Shown piece by piece: positions 50,755 to 59,301 of a stretch of 64,000 nucleotides of DNA (position 1 is the stretch's first letter; each line of letters opens with the position of its first letter). Where the stretch lies: positions 1,550,001 through 1,614,000 of the forward strand of contig NZ_JBFOHP010000002.1 of the NCBI RefSeq assembly GCF_040907265.1. The letters run 5' to 3'. Both the position numbers and the translations under genes were made by a program. The notes under the pieces are model-generated. The model had not been told where the DNA came from. It did not search any database and saw only the letters and a list, made by a program, of their open reading frames with translations. This DNA is from Streptomyces sclerotialus (GTDB lineage: Bacteria; Actinomycetota; Actinomycetes; Streptomycetales; Streptomycetaceae).

Positions 50755-52167
50755 GTGTTCTTCGTCGACACCCTGGAGTGCGAAGGCCTGGGCAACCGCA
50801 GCTACCTGGCCGGCGGCCGGGCGGCCGCTGTGGTGATCGACCCGCCGCGCGACATCGACCAGGTCATCGCGGCCGCCGCGCGGCGCGGGGTACGCATCGC
50901 GTACGTGGCGGAGACCCACGTGCACAACGACTACGTCACGGGCGGGCTGGAGCTGGCCCGGACGACCGGCGCGCACTACCTGGTACCGGCCGACGCCGCG
51001 GTCTCCTTCGCGCGCACACCGGTCGCCGACGGCGACACGGTGACGGTCGACGACGGCCTGGTACTGCGCGCGGTGGCGACCCCGGGACACACCCCGCACC
51101 ACACCTCGTACGTACTGGAGGAGGCGGGCCGTGGCGTGACCGCGTTCACCGGCGGTTCGCTGCTGATCGGCACGGTCGGCCGGCCCGACCTCGTCGAGCC
51201 GCGGCTGACGGAGCAGTTGGCCCGGGCCCAGCACGCCTCGGCGCACCGGCTCGCCGCCGAGCTGGACGACGAGGTGGCGGTGCTGCCGACCCACGGCTTC
51301 GGCAGCTTCTGCTCCTCCGCCCAGGCCGAGGGGGACGCCACCACGATCGGCGCCGAGCGGCGGACCAACGCCGCGCTGACCACGGACGTGGACACCTTCG
51401 TCGCGGAGCTGCTGGCCGGCCTGGAGGACGTACCGGCGTACTACGCGCACATGGGACCGGCCAACGCGGCGGGCCCTGCGCCGGTGGACCTCACGCCGCC
51501 GCGGCCCGCCGACGCCGAGGAGCTCGCGCGGCGGCTGGCGGCCGGTGAGTGGGTGGTGGACCTGCGCAACCGGGTCGCGTTCGCCGCCGGACACCTCGCC
51601 GGCTCGTTCAACTTCGAGGGCGAGGGCAAACTGGCGACGTACCTCGCCTGGCTGATCCCCTGGGGCAAGCCGGTCACGCTGCTGGCCGAAACGCCCGAGC
51701 AGGTCGCCGCCGCGCAGCGGGAGCTGGCGCGGGTGGGCATCGACCGTCCGGCGGCAGCGGCCACCGGGTCCCCGGAGAGCTGGCTGCGCGACGGCGACGA
51801 GCTCCGCTCCTTCCCGCGGGCCACCTTCGCCGATCTCGCGGCCGTTCCCGAGAAGGAGCGGCAGGACCTGGTCGTGCTGGACGTCCGGCGCGACTCCGAG
51901 CGTGCCGGAGCGTACATCGAGGGCTCCGTGCACGTCCCGATCCACGAACTGCACGGCCGGACGGGAGAGATACCGGCGGGAGTCGTGTGGGTGCACTGCG
52001 CGGGCGGTATGCGCGCGGCGATCGCGGCGTCCCTGCTGGACGCGGCGGGGCGGGACGTCGTCGCCGTCGACGACGCCTTCGACGCCGCCGCAGCGGCCGG
52101 TCTCCCGCTGGCACGCCCCGGGGCAGCCGGCCGGGAGCGGCAGGGAAGCGATGACCGCACCGTATGA
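50755..52167 (+). CDS. Persulfide dioxygenase-type MBL-fold hydrolase fused to rhodanese domains
   Basis: 470 residues. The MBL-fold domain (about 1-235) has ETHVHNDYVTGG and TPGHTPHHTSYV as metal sites, as in ETHE1/Blh persulfide dioxygenases. A degenerate rhodanese domain follows (about 260-350, no catalytic Cys visible), then an active-looking one (about 360-455) with VVWVHCAGGMRAAIAASLL carrying the persulfide cysteine. The enzyme would oxidise glutathione- or mycothiol-type persulfides to sulfite. The GTG at 50755 sits after GAGGAAAGGGG; an upstream ATG at 50707 abuts operator site 2 and seems less likely. It heads an operon regulated by the CsoR-like sites. Confidence 0.88.
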   Translation: MFFVDTLECEGLGNRSYLAGGRAAAVVIDPPRDIDQVIAAAARRGVRIAYVAETHVHNDYVTGGLELARTTGAHYLVPADAAVSFARTPVADGDTVTVDDGLVLRAVATPGHTPHHTSYVLEEAGRGVTAFTGGSLLIGTVGRPDLVEPRLTEQLARAQHASAHRLAAELDDEVAVLPTHGFGSFCSSAQAEGDATTIGAERRTNAALTTDVDTFVAELLAGLEDVPAYYAHMGPANAAGPAPVDLTPPRPADAEELARRLAAGEWVVDLRNRVAFAAGHLAGSFNFEGEGKLATYLAWLIPWGKPVTLLAETPEQVAAAQRELARVGIDRPAAAATGSPESWLRDGDELRSFPRATFADLAAVPEKERQDLVVLDVRRDSERAGAYIEGSVHVPIHELHGRTGEIPAGVVWVHCAGGMRAAIAASLLDAAGRDVVAVDDAFDAAAAAGLPLARPGAAGRERQGSDDRTV

Positions 52168-52919
52168 GCGCGTTGATCCTGGCCCTGGCCGCCGGGGCCG
52201 TGGTCGGCCTGGCGCTGGGTGCGCTGGGCGGCGGGGGCAGTGTGCTCGCCGTCCCCGCGCTGATCTACCTCCTCGGCTTCACCCCGGCCGCCGCGACCAC
52301 CGCGAGCCTGCTGATCGTCACGGCCACCTCGCTGACCGCGCTGTACGCGCACGCCCGTACGGGCAATGTGCGGTGGCGGGCCGGTGCGCTGTTCGCGGCC
52401 GCCGGGCTGGTGCCGGCGGCGCTGGCGGGCCTGGCCGCGGCCCGGCTGCCGCACTGGGTACTGACCCTCGCGTTCGCCGCCGTGGCGGCACTGGCAGCCG
52501 TCCGTATGCTGCGCCGTACCCGGCCGGACGCCGAGGAGCGGCAGCCGCCCACGGTACGTCCCGTCCGGGCCGCGGCCGGCGGCGCCGGACTGGGCGCGCT
52601 GACCGGGCTGCTGGGGGTCGGCGGCGGCTTCCTGGCCGTCCCCGCCCTGGTCACCGTGCTGGCCTTCGAGATGCGGGCCGCGGTCGGCACCAGCCTGCTG
52701 GTCATCTCGGCCAACTCACTGGCTTCGCTGGCCACGCGCGGCACGACCATGGGCGGCCTCGACTGGGCCGTCATCGCGCCCTTCACGGCGGCTGCGATCC
52801 TGGGCGCATGGGACGGCAAACGCCTGGCGGCCAGGGCGTCCGGCCCCTTGCTGCAACGCGCCTTCGCGCTCGCGCTGCTGGCGGTGGCCGCGTTCATGGC
52901 CGTGGACGCGGTGACCTGA
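52164..52919 (+). CDS. TauE/SafE-family sulfite/sulfonate exporter
   Basis: 251 residues with about eight transmembrane helices and two copies of the family repeat (ALGALGGGGSVLAVPALIYLLG near the start and LTGLLGVGGGFLAVPALVTVLA near residue 150). It would export sulfite or related anions made by the upstream dioxygenase. Its ATG overlaps that gene's stop (ATGA). This pairing of a rhodanese-dioxygenase with TauE is the classic sulfur-detoxification cassette. Confidence 0.9.
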   Translation: MSALILALAAGAVVGLALGALGGGGSVLAVPALIYLLGFTPAAATTASLLIVTATSLTALYAHARTGNVRWRAGALFAAAGLVPAALAGLAAARLPHWVLTLAFAAVAALAAVRMLRRTRPDAEERQPPTVRPVRAAAGGAGLGALTGLLGVGGGFLAVPALVTVLAFEMRAAVGTSLLVISANSLASLATRGTTMGGLDWAVIAPFTAAAILGAWDGKRLAARASGPLLQRAFALALLAVAAFMAVDAVT

Positions 52920-53016
52920 CCCGACGGCCGCCCCCACGGCCCGCGCACGACCCCCACACCCACCACCGGTCCTACGGGACCCGTCGGAAACACCCACGCA
53001 GGAAAGGCGACACCCC

Positions 53017-53586
53017 ATGACGACCACCCCCACCGCGCTCACCGCCGACGAGGCCGGTGCGCGGCTCGACGAACTGACCGTCATCGACGTACGGACGCCC
53101 GGCGAGTACGCCTCGGGGCATCTGCCCGGCGCGTACAACGTCCCGCTGGACCGTCTCGACGAGGCCGTGCCCGCGCTGCGGAGCGCCGCGACGCGGGCCG
53201 GCCTGCTCATGGTCTGCGCCTCCGGCAACCGGTCGGCGCAGGCCTGCGCCGCCCTCGCCGAGCGGGACGTACCGGCCGCCACCCTGGCCGGCGGGACCGA
53301 CGGCTGGGTGCGGAGCGGCCGGGAGGTGCGGCACCCCGCGGGCGCGCGCACCGCCTGGGCCATGGAACGGCAGGTCCGACTGGCCGCCGGCGGGCTGGTC
53401 CTGAGCGGGCTGATCGCCGGGCGGCGGTGGCCCGCCGCCCGGCTGCTGTCGGCCGGTGTCGCCGGCGGGCTGGTCTTCTCGGCCGTCACCGACACCTGCG
53501 GCATGGCCCGGCTGCTGGCCAAGCTGCCGCACAACCGGGCACCGCGGGCCGAACTGTCCGCCACCCTGGCCGAGCTGGGCGGCTGA
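53017..53586 (+). CDS. Rhodanese with C-terminal DUF2892-like membrane segments
   Basis: 189 residues. The rhodanese domain (about 10-105) has VIDVRTPGEYASGHLPGAYN and the active-site loop LLMVCASGNRS with Cys. The C-terminal 80 residues hold two or three hydrophobic segments (LAAGGLVLSGLIAG; LLSAGVAGGLVFSAV) and GMARLLAKLPHNRA, as in DUF2892-fused rhodaneses. It would transfer sulfane sulfur at the membrane. GGAAAGGCGACACCCC precedes the ATG. It lies 97 bases after TauE and probably belongs to the same operon. Confidence 0.88.
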   Translation: MTTTPTALTADEAGARLDELTVIDVRTPGEYASGHLPGAYNVPLDRLDEAVPALRSAATRAGLLMVCASGNRSAQACAALAERDVPAATLAGGTDGWVRSGREVRHPAGARTAWAMERQVRLAAGGLVLSGLIAGRRWPAARLLSAGVAGGLVFSAVTDTCGMARLLAKLPHNRAPRAELSATLAELGG

Positions 53587-53607
53587 CACCCCGTACGGGG
53601 ACCGTGG

Positions 53608-54891
53608 TCACCCGGCCTGCGTCGGCCGTCCCGCGAGCCCGTCCAGGTCCGCGCGCGTGAGGCCGGTCAGCCGGGCGACCTCGGCGGTGTCGACCGCACC
53701 GCAGTCCAGGCCGCGCAGCAGGTAGCCGCTGAGCGCCTTCGCCGTCGCGGGCTCGTCCATCACGGCGCCGCCGGCCTTGGAGACGTACGCGGCGAGGCGG
53801 GCCGCGGCCTGCTCCAGGCCCTCGCGGTAGAAGGCGTACACGGCGGCGTACCGGGTCGGCAGGTGGGCCGGGTGCATGTCCCAGCCCTGGTAGTACGCGC
53901 GGGCCAGCGAGCGGCGTACGAGGCCGTGGTGGAGCCGCCAGGCGTCGTGGACCTGGGCGGTGCCGCCGACCGGGAGGACGTTCGTGGAACCGTCGGACAG
54001 CCGGACCCCCGTACCGGCCGCCGCGACCTGCATGACCGCCTTGGCGTGATCGGCCACCGGGTGGTCCGGCGATTGGTACGCCGCACTGACCCCGCAGGAG
54101 GCGCTGTAGTCGAAGGTGCCGTAGTGCAGCGAGGTGGCGCGGCCCTCGGCCGCCTCGATCATGCGGGCGACGGTGGCGCGGCCGTCGGCGCCGAGGATCG
54201 ACTGGGTGGTCTCGATCTGGATCTCGAAGCCGATCCGGCCCGCGGCCAGGCCGTGCTGCTTCTCGAAGGCCTCCAGCAGCCGGACCATCGCCGTGACCTG
54301 CTCGGCGTAGGTGACCTTGGGGAGGGTGAGCACGAGCCCTTCGGGGAGGCCGCCGGCCTTCATGAGGCCGGTGAGGAAGATGTCCAGGGTGCGGATGCCG
54401 CGGTCGCGGACGGCGGCCTCCATGCACTTCATGCGGATGCCCATGTACGGGGCCGCGGTGCCGTCCTGGTACGCGGCGGCGATCGTCGCGGCGGCGCGGG
54501 CCGCGGCCTCGTCCTCCTCGGCGTCCGGGCGTGCGCCGTAGCCGTCCTCGAAGTCGACGCGCAGGTCCTCGACGGGCTCGCGCTCCAGCTTGGCCCGTAC
54601 GCGGTCGTACACGGGCCCGGCGAGCTCGTCGGAGATGCCGAGGACGGAGGCGAGCGCGGCGGCGTCCGGCGCGTGCTCGTCCAGCGCGGTGCGCGCGGCC
54701 TCGCCCCAGGAGCGGACGGTGTCGGCGGCGAAGACGTCACCGGGGACGTAGACCGTGTGGACGGGCTGGCGGGTGCCCGGGTCGCCCGGGTAGCGCCGTG
54801 CGAGGTCCGCGTCGACCTCGGCCAGGGCGGCTCCGATCTCCTCGCGTACGGTGCTCGCAAGGCTCGTGGCCACGGGCTCCTGCTGCGGCAT
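53608..54891 (-). CDS. DUF6986-like aldolase/citrate-lyase superfamily protein
   Basis: 427 residues. VEDLRVDFEDGYGARPDAEE holds the metal-binding Glu/Asp region of the HpcH/HpaI barrel; GIRMKCMEAAVRDRGIRTLD and the segment GRIGFEIQIETTQSIL follow; YGTFDYSASCGVSAAYQSPD is a distinctive loop. I recall this family in Streptomyces as DUF6986. Reaction unknown, likely a retro-aldol or lyase step. The ATG at 54891 follows GGGAGGG. An IclR-like double site precedes it, so it may belong to a catabolic (for example purine or glyoxylate) regulon; that is inference. Confidence 0.85.
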   Translation of the reverse strand: MPQQEPVATSLASTVREEIGAALAEVDADLARRYPGDPGTRQPVHTVYVPGDVFAADTVRSWGEAARTALDEHAPDAAALASVLGISDELAGPVYDRVRAKLEREPVEDLRVDFEDGYGARPDAEEDEAAARAAATIAAAYQDGTAAPYMGIRMKCMEAAVRDRGIRTLDIFLTGLMKAGGLPEGLVLTLPKVTYAEQVTAMVRLLEAFEKQHGLAAGRIGFEIQIETTQSILGADGRATVARMIEAAEGRATSLHYGTFDYSASCGVSAAYQSPDHPVADHAKAVMQVAAAGTGVRLSDGSTNVLPVGGTAQVHDAWRLHHGLVRRSLARAYYQGWDMHPAHLPTRYAAVYAFYREGLEQAAARLAAYVSKAGGAVMDEPATAKALSGYLLRGLDCGAVDTAEVARLTGLTRADLDGLAGRPTQAG

Positions 54892-54950
54892 TCGACACCC
54901 TCCCGATAGGGGGACGTTTCCGTCCCGGATTCGCTTAAGAGTTGAGTAAG

Positions 54951-54987
54951 TTCCGCTTCATGGAAGAGGAACTCCGCATAGTGAAGC
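54951..54987. promoter_or_regulatory. IclR-like tandem operator upstream of DUF6986
   Basis: TTCCGCTTCATGGAAG (54951-54966) contains a TTCC/GGAA inverted repeat, and CTCCGCATAGTGAAG (from 54973) repeats its pattern 21 bases later, two helical turns. The arrangement resembles IclR-family sites in Streptomyces (for example AllR). The identity of the regulator is inference. Confidence 0.45.
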
Positions 54988-55054
54988 TATCCGTGCCGTC
55001 TGTCCAGGTCAACACCCATCTTGCCGCCGCGCACGGTGCGCACCCCTCTCACAC

Positions 55055-55093
55055 ACCCGGGCCCCGTACGCGGCATGCGTACGGGGCCCGGGT
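55055..55093 (-). terminator. Strong 17-bp hairpin after etfA
   Basis: ACCCGGGCCCCGTACGC (55055-55071) pairs perfectly with GCGTACGGGGCCCGGGT (55077-55093) around a five-base loop, 24 bases past the etfA stop at 55117. Confidence 0.9.
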
Positions 55094-55116
55094 GCTGCGC
55101 CGGAGGGACCGGAAGG

Positions 55117-56079
55117 TCAGCCCTTGCGGGCCTTGACCTCGTCGGTCAGGGCGGGGACGACATCGAACAGGTCGCCGACGACGCCGTAGTCGACCAGGTC
55201 GAAGATCGGGGCCTCTTCGTCCTTGTTGATGGCCACGATGGTCTTCGAGGTCTGCATACCGGCACGGTGCTGGATCGCGCCGGAGATGCCCGCGGCGATG
55301 TACAGCTGCGGCGAGACCGACTTACCGGTCTGGCCGACCTGGTTGGTGTGCGGGTACCAGCCCGCGTCCACCGCGGCGCGCGAGGCGCCGACGGCCGCGC
55401 CGAGGGAGTCGGCCAGCGCCTCGATGACGGGGAAGTTCTCCGCGCCGTTGACGCCACGGCCACCGGAGACCACGATCGCGGCCTCGGTCAGGTCCGGACG
55501 GCCGGTGGACTCACGCGGCGTACGGGCCACGACCTTGGTGCCCTTGGAGGCGTCGGCCACGGTCACCGCGAGGGCCTCGACCGTACCGGCGGCCGGCGCG
55601 GCCTCCGGAGCGGCGGAGTTGGGCTTGACGGTGATGACCGGGGTGCCCTTGGAGACCCGGGACTTGGTGGTGTAGGAGGCGGCGAACACCGACTGGGTGG
55701 CCACCGGGCCCTCGTCGCCGGCCTCCAGGTCGACGGCGTCGGTGATGATGCCGGAGCCGATGCGCACCGCGAGGCGGGCGCCGATCTCCTTGCCCTCGGC
55801 GGAGGAGGGCAGCAGCACGGCGGCCGGGGAGACGGCCTCGTACGCGGCCTGGAGGGCGTCCACCTTCGGGGCGACGAGGTAGTCGGCGAACTCCGGGGCG
55901 TCCGCGGTCAGGACCTTGACCGCGCCGTGCTCGGCGAGCGCGGCGGCGGTGTCCGCCGCGCCGTTGCCGAGGGAGACGGCCACCGGGTCGCCGATGCGGC
56001 GGGCGAGGGTGAGCAGTTCGAGGGTGGGCTTGCGGACGGCGCCGTCCACGTGGTCGACGTAGACAAGGACTTCAGCCAT
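55117..56079 (-). CDS. etfA: Electron transfer flavoprotein alpha subunit
   Basis: 320 residues. The C-terminal FAD-binding domain has VSGGRGVNGAENFPVIEALA, then GQTGKSVSPQLYIAAGISG and AIQHRAGMQTSKTIVAINKD, the ETF-alpha signature. With EtfB it carries electrons from acyl-CoA and other dehydrogenases to the quinone pool. The ATG follows GCAGGAG. It lies 75 bases after etfB on the same strand and ends at a strong terminator. Confidence 0.95.
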   Translation of the reverse strand: MAEVLVYVDHVDGAVRKPTLELLTLARRIGDPVAVSLGNGAADTAAALAEHGAVKVLTADAPEFADYLVAPKVDALQAAYEAVSPAAVLLPSSAEGKEIGARLAVRIGSGIITDAVDLEAGDEGPVATQSVFAASYTTKSRVSKGTPVITVKPNSAAPEAAPAAGTVEALAVTVADASKGTKVVARTPRESTGRPDLTEAAIVVSGGRGVNGAENFPVIEALADSLGAAVGASRAAVDAGWYPHTNQVGQTGKSVSPQLYIAAGISGAIQHRAGMQTSKTIVAINKDEEAPIFDLVDYGVVGDLFDVVPALTDEVKARKG

Positions 56080-56154
56080 GGGATTGCACTCCTGCGGGAA
56101 AGATGCGGCGGTTGAGGGGCGACCGAGCCGGGGCGAACCCCGGCCCCAGGGGCC

Positions 56155-56940
56155 TTAGATGAACTTCTGGCCCGCGAGGAACTCGGCGAGCTGCTTGGCG
56201 CCCTCGCCCTCGTCCTTGACGATCGTGCCGGCGGTGCGCGCCGGACGCTCCGTGGCGTCCTCGACCTTGGTCCAGGCGCCCTCCAGGCCGACCTCGTCCG
56301 CGTCGATGTCCAGGTCGTCCAGCTCCAGGGACTCCACCGGCTTCTTCTTGGCGGCCATGATGCCCTTGAAGGAGGGGTAACGCGCCTCACCGGACTGGTC
56401 GGTGACGGACACGACGGCCGGAAGGGAGGCCTCCAGCTGCTCGGTGGCGACGTCGCCATCCCGGCGGCCCTTGACGGTGCCGTCCTCGACGGAGACCTCG
56501 GAGAGCAGGGTGACCTGCGGGACGCCCAGGCGCTCGGCCAGCATCGCCGGCAGCACGCCCATGGTGCCGTCGGTGGAGGCCATACCGCAGACGACCAGGT
56601 CGTAGCCGGTCTTCTCGATGGCCTTGGCCAGCACCAGCGAGGTGCCCACCGCGTCGGTGCCGTGCAGGTCGTCGTCCTCGACGTGCACGCCCTTGTCGGC
56701 ACCCATCGACAGCGCCTTGCGGATCGCGTCGTTGGCGTCCTCGGGACCGACGGTGAGCACCGTGATCTCCGCGTCGTCGTTCGCTTCCTTGATCTGGAGA
56801 GCCTGCTCCACGGCGTACTCGTCCAGCTCCGAGAGCAGACCGTCCACGTCGTCACGGTCGACGGTCAGGTCCTCGGCGAAGTGCCGGTCGCCGGTGGCGT
56901 CGGGCACGTACTTCACACAGACAACGATCCTCAGGCTCAC
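56155..56940 (-). CDS. etfB: Electron transfer flavoprotein beta subunit
   Basis: 261 residues. LRIVVCVKYVPDATGDRHF, DEYAVEQALQIKE and the AMP-binding VVCGMASTDGTMGVLPAMLA region match EtfB, with GAKQLAEFLAGQKFI as the C-terminus. The GTG at 56940 follows TAGGAGAG. It is the first gene of the etfBA pair, an operon conserved in Streptomyces next to an acyltransferase and a B3/4 protein. Confidence 0.95.
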   Translation of the reverse strand: MSLRIVVCVKYVPDATGDRHFAEDLTVDRDDVDGLLSELDEYAVEQALQIKEANDDAEITVLTVGPEDANDAIRKALSMGADKGVHVEDDDLHGTDAVGTSLVLAKAIEKTGYDLVVCGMASTDGTMGVLPAMLAERLGVPQVTLLSEVSVEDGTVKGRRDGDVATEQLEASLPAVVSVTDQSGEARYPSFKGIMAAKKKPVESLELDDLDIDADEVGLEGAWTKVEDATERPARTAGTIVKDEGEGAKQLAEFLAGQKFI

Positions 56941-57112
56941 GCCGGCTCTCCTACCTGCTTCGTCGCTTCACAACTGCCTTGTGCTGGCAGCATAGGCGCC
57001 TGTTGGGGCGGCTCCCGGTCGGATGCGTTTCCCCGCGCCGACCGAAATATTACTCGCCAGTACACCTATGCGTATCCCCGATATCAAGCTCGGTGAACTG
57101 TGACCTTGCCAA

Positions 57113-57139
57113 CGGCCCCGGCCCGGCGTGTCGGGGCCG
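57113..57139 (-). terminator. Hairpin after the flavin reductase gene
   Basis: CGGCCCCG (57113-57120) pairs with CGGGGCCG (57132-57139) across an 11-base loop, just past the flavin reductase stop at 57152 and before the etfB promoter region. Confidence 0.55.
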
Positions 57140-57151
57140 CCGGACGGGGCG

Positions 57152-57661
57152 TCAGTCACGTAGGGCGGTGAAGCGTCCCTGGTGGTACACCAACGGCCTG
57201 CCGTGGCCCGTCGGGTCACCGACGACGACCTCGGCCAGCACGATCCGGTGATCCCCCGCGGGCACCCGCGCCACGACCCGGCCGACCAGCCAGGCGAGCA
57301 CGCCGTCGAGGACCGGCACCCCCTGGGGGCCGGTGCGCCAGGAGGTGGGCGCGGCGAAGCGGTCCGCGCCGCTGCGCGCGAAGGTGGCGGCCAGCTCCTC
57401 CTGGTCCTCGCCGAGTATGTGGACGCCGACGTACTCCGCCTCCGCGATGACGGGCCAGCTGGAGCTGCCGGTGCCCACCCCGAAGGAGACCAAGGGCGGT
57501 TCGGCGGCGACGGAGGTGAGGGAGGTGGCGGTGAAGCCGACGGGCGCCCGGCGCCCCTGCGCGGTGATCACGGCGACTCCCGCCGCGTGCTGCCGGAAGA
57601 CCGAGCGCAGCAGTTCGGGAGAGGCGTGCCGGGGTGCCGCGAGGTCGGACGAGGCGGTCAT
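57152..57661 (-). CDS. Flavin reductase-family protein
   Basis: 169 residues. FRQHAAGVAVITAQGRRAPVGFTATSLTSVAAEPPLVSF is the classic FMN-binding start of the flavin reductase domain; the segments VHILGEDQEELAATFA and GDHRIVLAEV(V)VGD follow. Such proteins reduce FMN with NAD(P)H for two-component monooxygenases; the partner is not evident. The ATG at 57661 is chosen by the AGAAGGAC seven bases upstream; the frame extends to 57718 without a ribosome-binding site. Confidence 0.9.
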   Translation of the reverse strand: MTASSDLAAPRHASPELLRSVFRQHAAGVAVITAQGRRAPVGFTATSLTSVAAEPPLVSFGVGTGSSSWPVIAEAEYVGVHILGEDQEELAATFARSGADRFAAPTSWRTGPQGVPVLDGVLAWLVGRVVARVPAGDHRIVLAEVVVGDPTGHGRPLVYHQGRFTALRD

Positions 57662-57892
57662 GGAAGTGTCCTTCTGCTGTGGTGTACGGGCCGGAGCCGT
57701 GCTGTCGTCGCTGCTCACTCGGCCGGACAGCGCGCACTCGCGGTGCGCAGGAGGTCCACGTGGGCGCGTCCGTACAGAAGGAGATCTCGCCGCATGACGT
57801 CAGACTGACGATGCGTGCGTCATGCAGTCAAGCGCTCACCGGCAGGTGCGACGACAATCACGCAGCGTGTACACGCCACGCGACGGCCGACG

Positions 57893-58237
57893 TCAGGCGC
57901 CCACGGCGGCACCCAGTGCCGCGATCACGTCCGCCTTGCGGGGCTGTCCGGTGGCGCGCCGGACGACCGTACCGGCCGCGTCCAGGACCAGGACGGTCGG
58001 GGTGCGCGCGATCCGGAGCTCCCGTACGAGACCGAGGTGGGCCTCGGCGTCGATCTCGACGTGCGCCACGCCGGGCACCATCCCGGCGACGTCCTCCAAG
58101 GTGCGGCGGGTGGCCCGGCACGGCTGGCAGAAGGCGCTGGAGAACTGCACGAGCGTGGCCCGCTCCCCCAGGCCGGCACCGATCCGCTCCGCGGTCAGCC
58201 GCTCCGCCGCCTGCTCTCCTGCTGCCTGCCCTGCCAC
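57893..58237 (-). CDS. Thioredoxin-family protein
   Basis: 114 residues. VQFSSAFCQPCRATRRTLEDVA carries the CxxC redox centre as CQPC, and ARTPTVLVLDAAGTVVRRATGQP includes the cis-Pro (Thr-Pro) turn. The N-terminal helix is AAGEQAAERLTAERIGAGLG. It would reduce disulfides in the cytoplasm. The GTG at 58237 follows GAGGGAAGG. It is divergent from the acyltransferase gene. Confidence 0.85.
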   Translation of the reverse strand: MAGQAAGEQAAERLTAERIGAGLGERATLVQFSSAFCQPCRATRRTLEDVAGMVPGVAHVEIDAEAHLGLVRELRIARTPTVLVLDAAGTVVRRATGQPRKADVIAALGAAVGA

Positions 58238-58536
58238 CTTCGGCCTTCCCTCGCCGCGTCGCCACGTCCTTCCGCACCAGCGTAAGCAGGCCGCCGGACA
58301 TTCCCGTCCGGGGGCCGCCCGCCGTGCCGGACACTGCGGTGTCCGCGCGTACGGGGGTACGCGGGAAGGAGTCCCACCGCAGACCGACGTGACGAGGATC
58401 TCCCGCTCCGAAGCGGCGCGGCGGTAGCCCCTACGGCCGTCTTCGGGCACGATCTCCCGAAAGCCGAAAAGCTACGGCCGCGTAACTTCCCGCCGGGAGA
58501 ACCCCTCCCCAGGCACACAGAAGGGGAACCCCCGAC

Positions 58537-59250
58537 ATGGCAGAGCTCGTCTATCCGCCCGTTATCGGTTTCGCCCGGACGGCGTTCAAGGCGCTCGACC
58601 TCAAGTTCGACATCGCGGGCACGGAGAACATCCCGCGGCGCGGCGGCGCCGTGCTGGTGAGCAACCACATCGGATACCTGGACTTCATCTTCTGCGGCCT
58701 GGCGGCGCGGCCCGCCAAGCGGCTGGTGCGCTTCATGGCGAAGGACTCCGTCTTCCGTCACAAGGTGTCCGGCCCTCTGATGCGCGCGATGAAGCACATA
58801 CCGGTGGACCGCTCGCAGGGCGTGCACGCCTACCGCCACGCGCTGGGCGCGCTGCGCGGCGGCGAGATCATCGGGGTCTTCCCCGAGGCCACCATCTCCG
58901 AGTCCTTCACTTTGAAGACCTTCAAGTCCGGCGCGGCCCGGCTGGCCCAGGAGGCCGGCGTGCCGCTGCTCCCGATGGCACTGTGGGGCACCCAGCGGCT
59001 GTGGACCAAGGGCCACAAGCGCGACCTGGGCCGGAACCACTTCCCGATCACCATCCGGGTCGGCGAGCCGGTCGAGGCGCCCGCCGAGGAGCAGCCGGAG
59101 AAGATCACCGACCGGCTGCGCACCCGTGTGCAGGACCTGCTGGAAGCGGCCCAGCGCGCGTACCCCGTACGCCCCAAGGGGCCGGAGGACACCTGGTGGG
59201 TACCGGCCCACCTGGGCGGCACGGCACCTGCGCCGGGCGCGGCAACCTGA
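58537..59250 (+). CDS. 1-acyl-sn-glycerol-3-phosphate acyltransferase-like protein (PlsC family)
   Basis: 237 residues. LVSNHIGYLDFIFCG contains the NHxxxxD catalytic motif, and GVFPEATIS the FPE substrate motif; KTFKSGAARLAQEAGVPLLPM follows as usual. It acylates lysophosphatidic acid or a related acceptor at the membrane. There is no strong N-terminal signal; membrane association is through hydrophobic surface segments. Start follows AAGGGGAACC. It is commonly found next to etfBA in Streptomyces, as here. Confidence 0.9.
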   Translation: MAELVYPPVIGFARTAFKALDLKFDIAGTENIPRRGGAVLVSNHIGYLDFIFCGLAARPAKRLVRFMAKDSVFRHKVSGPLMRAMKHIPVDRSQGVHAYRHALGALRGGEIIGVFPEATISESFTLKTFKSGAARLAQEAGVPLLPMALWGTQRLWTKGHKRDLGRNHFPITIRVGEPVEAPAEEQPEKITDRLRTRVQDLLEAAQRAYPVRPKGPEDTWWVPAHLGGTAPAPGAAT

Positions 59251-59301
59251 GGCCGGCCACCCCGGCTCCCTGAGGCGCGCGGCGCCGCTCCCGGAGGCGG
59301 T

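Noticed and set aside
54942..55136. Short frame after the IclR-like sites (MSKFRFMEEELR...)
   Set aside because: It is made of the operator repeat and the etfA terminator; no ribosome-binding site.
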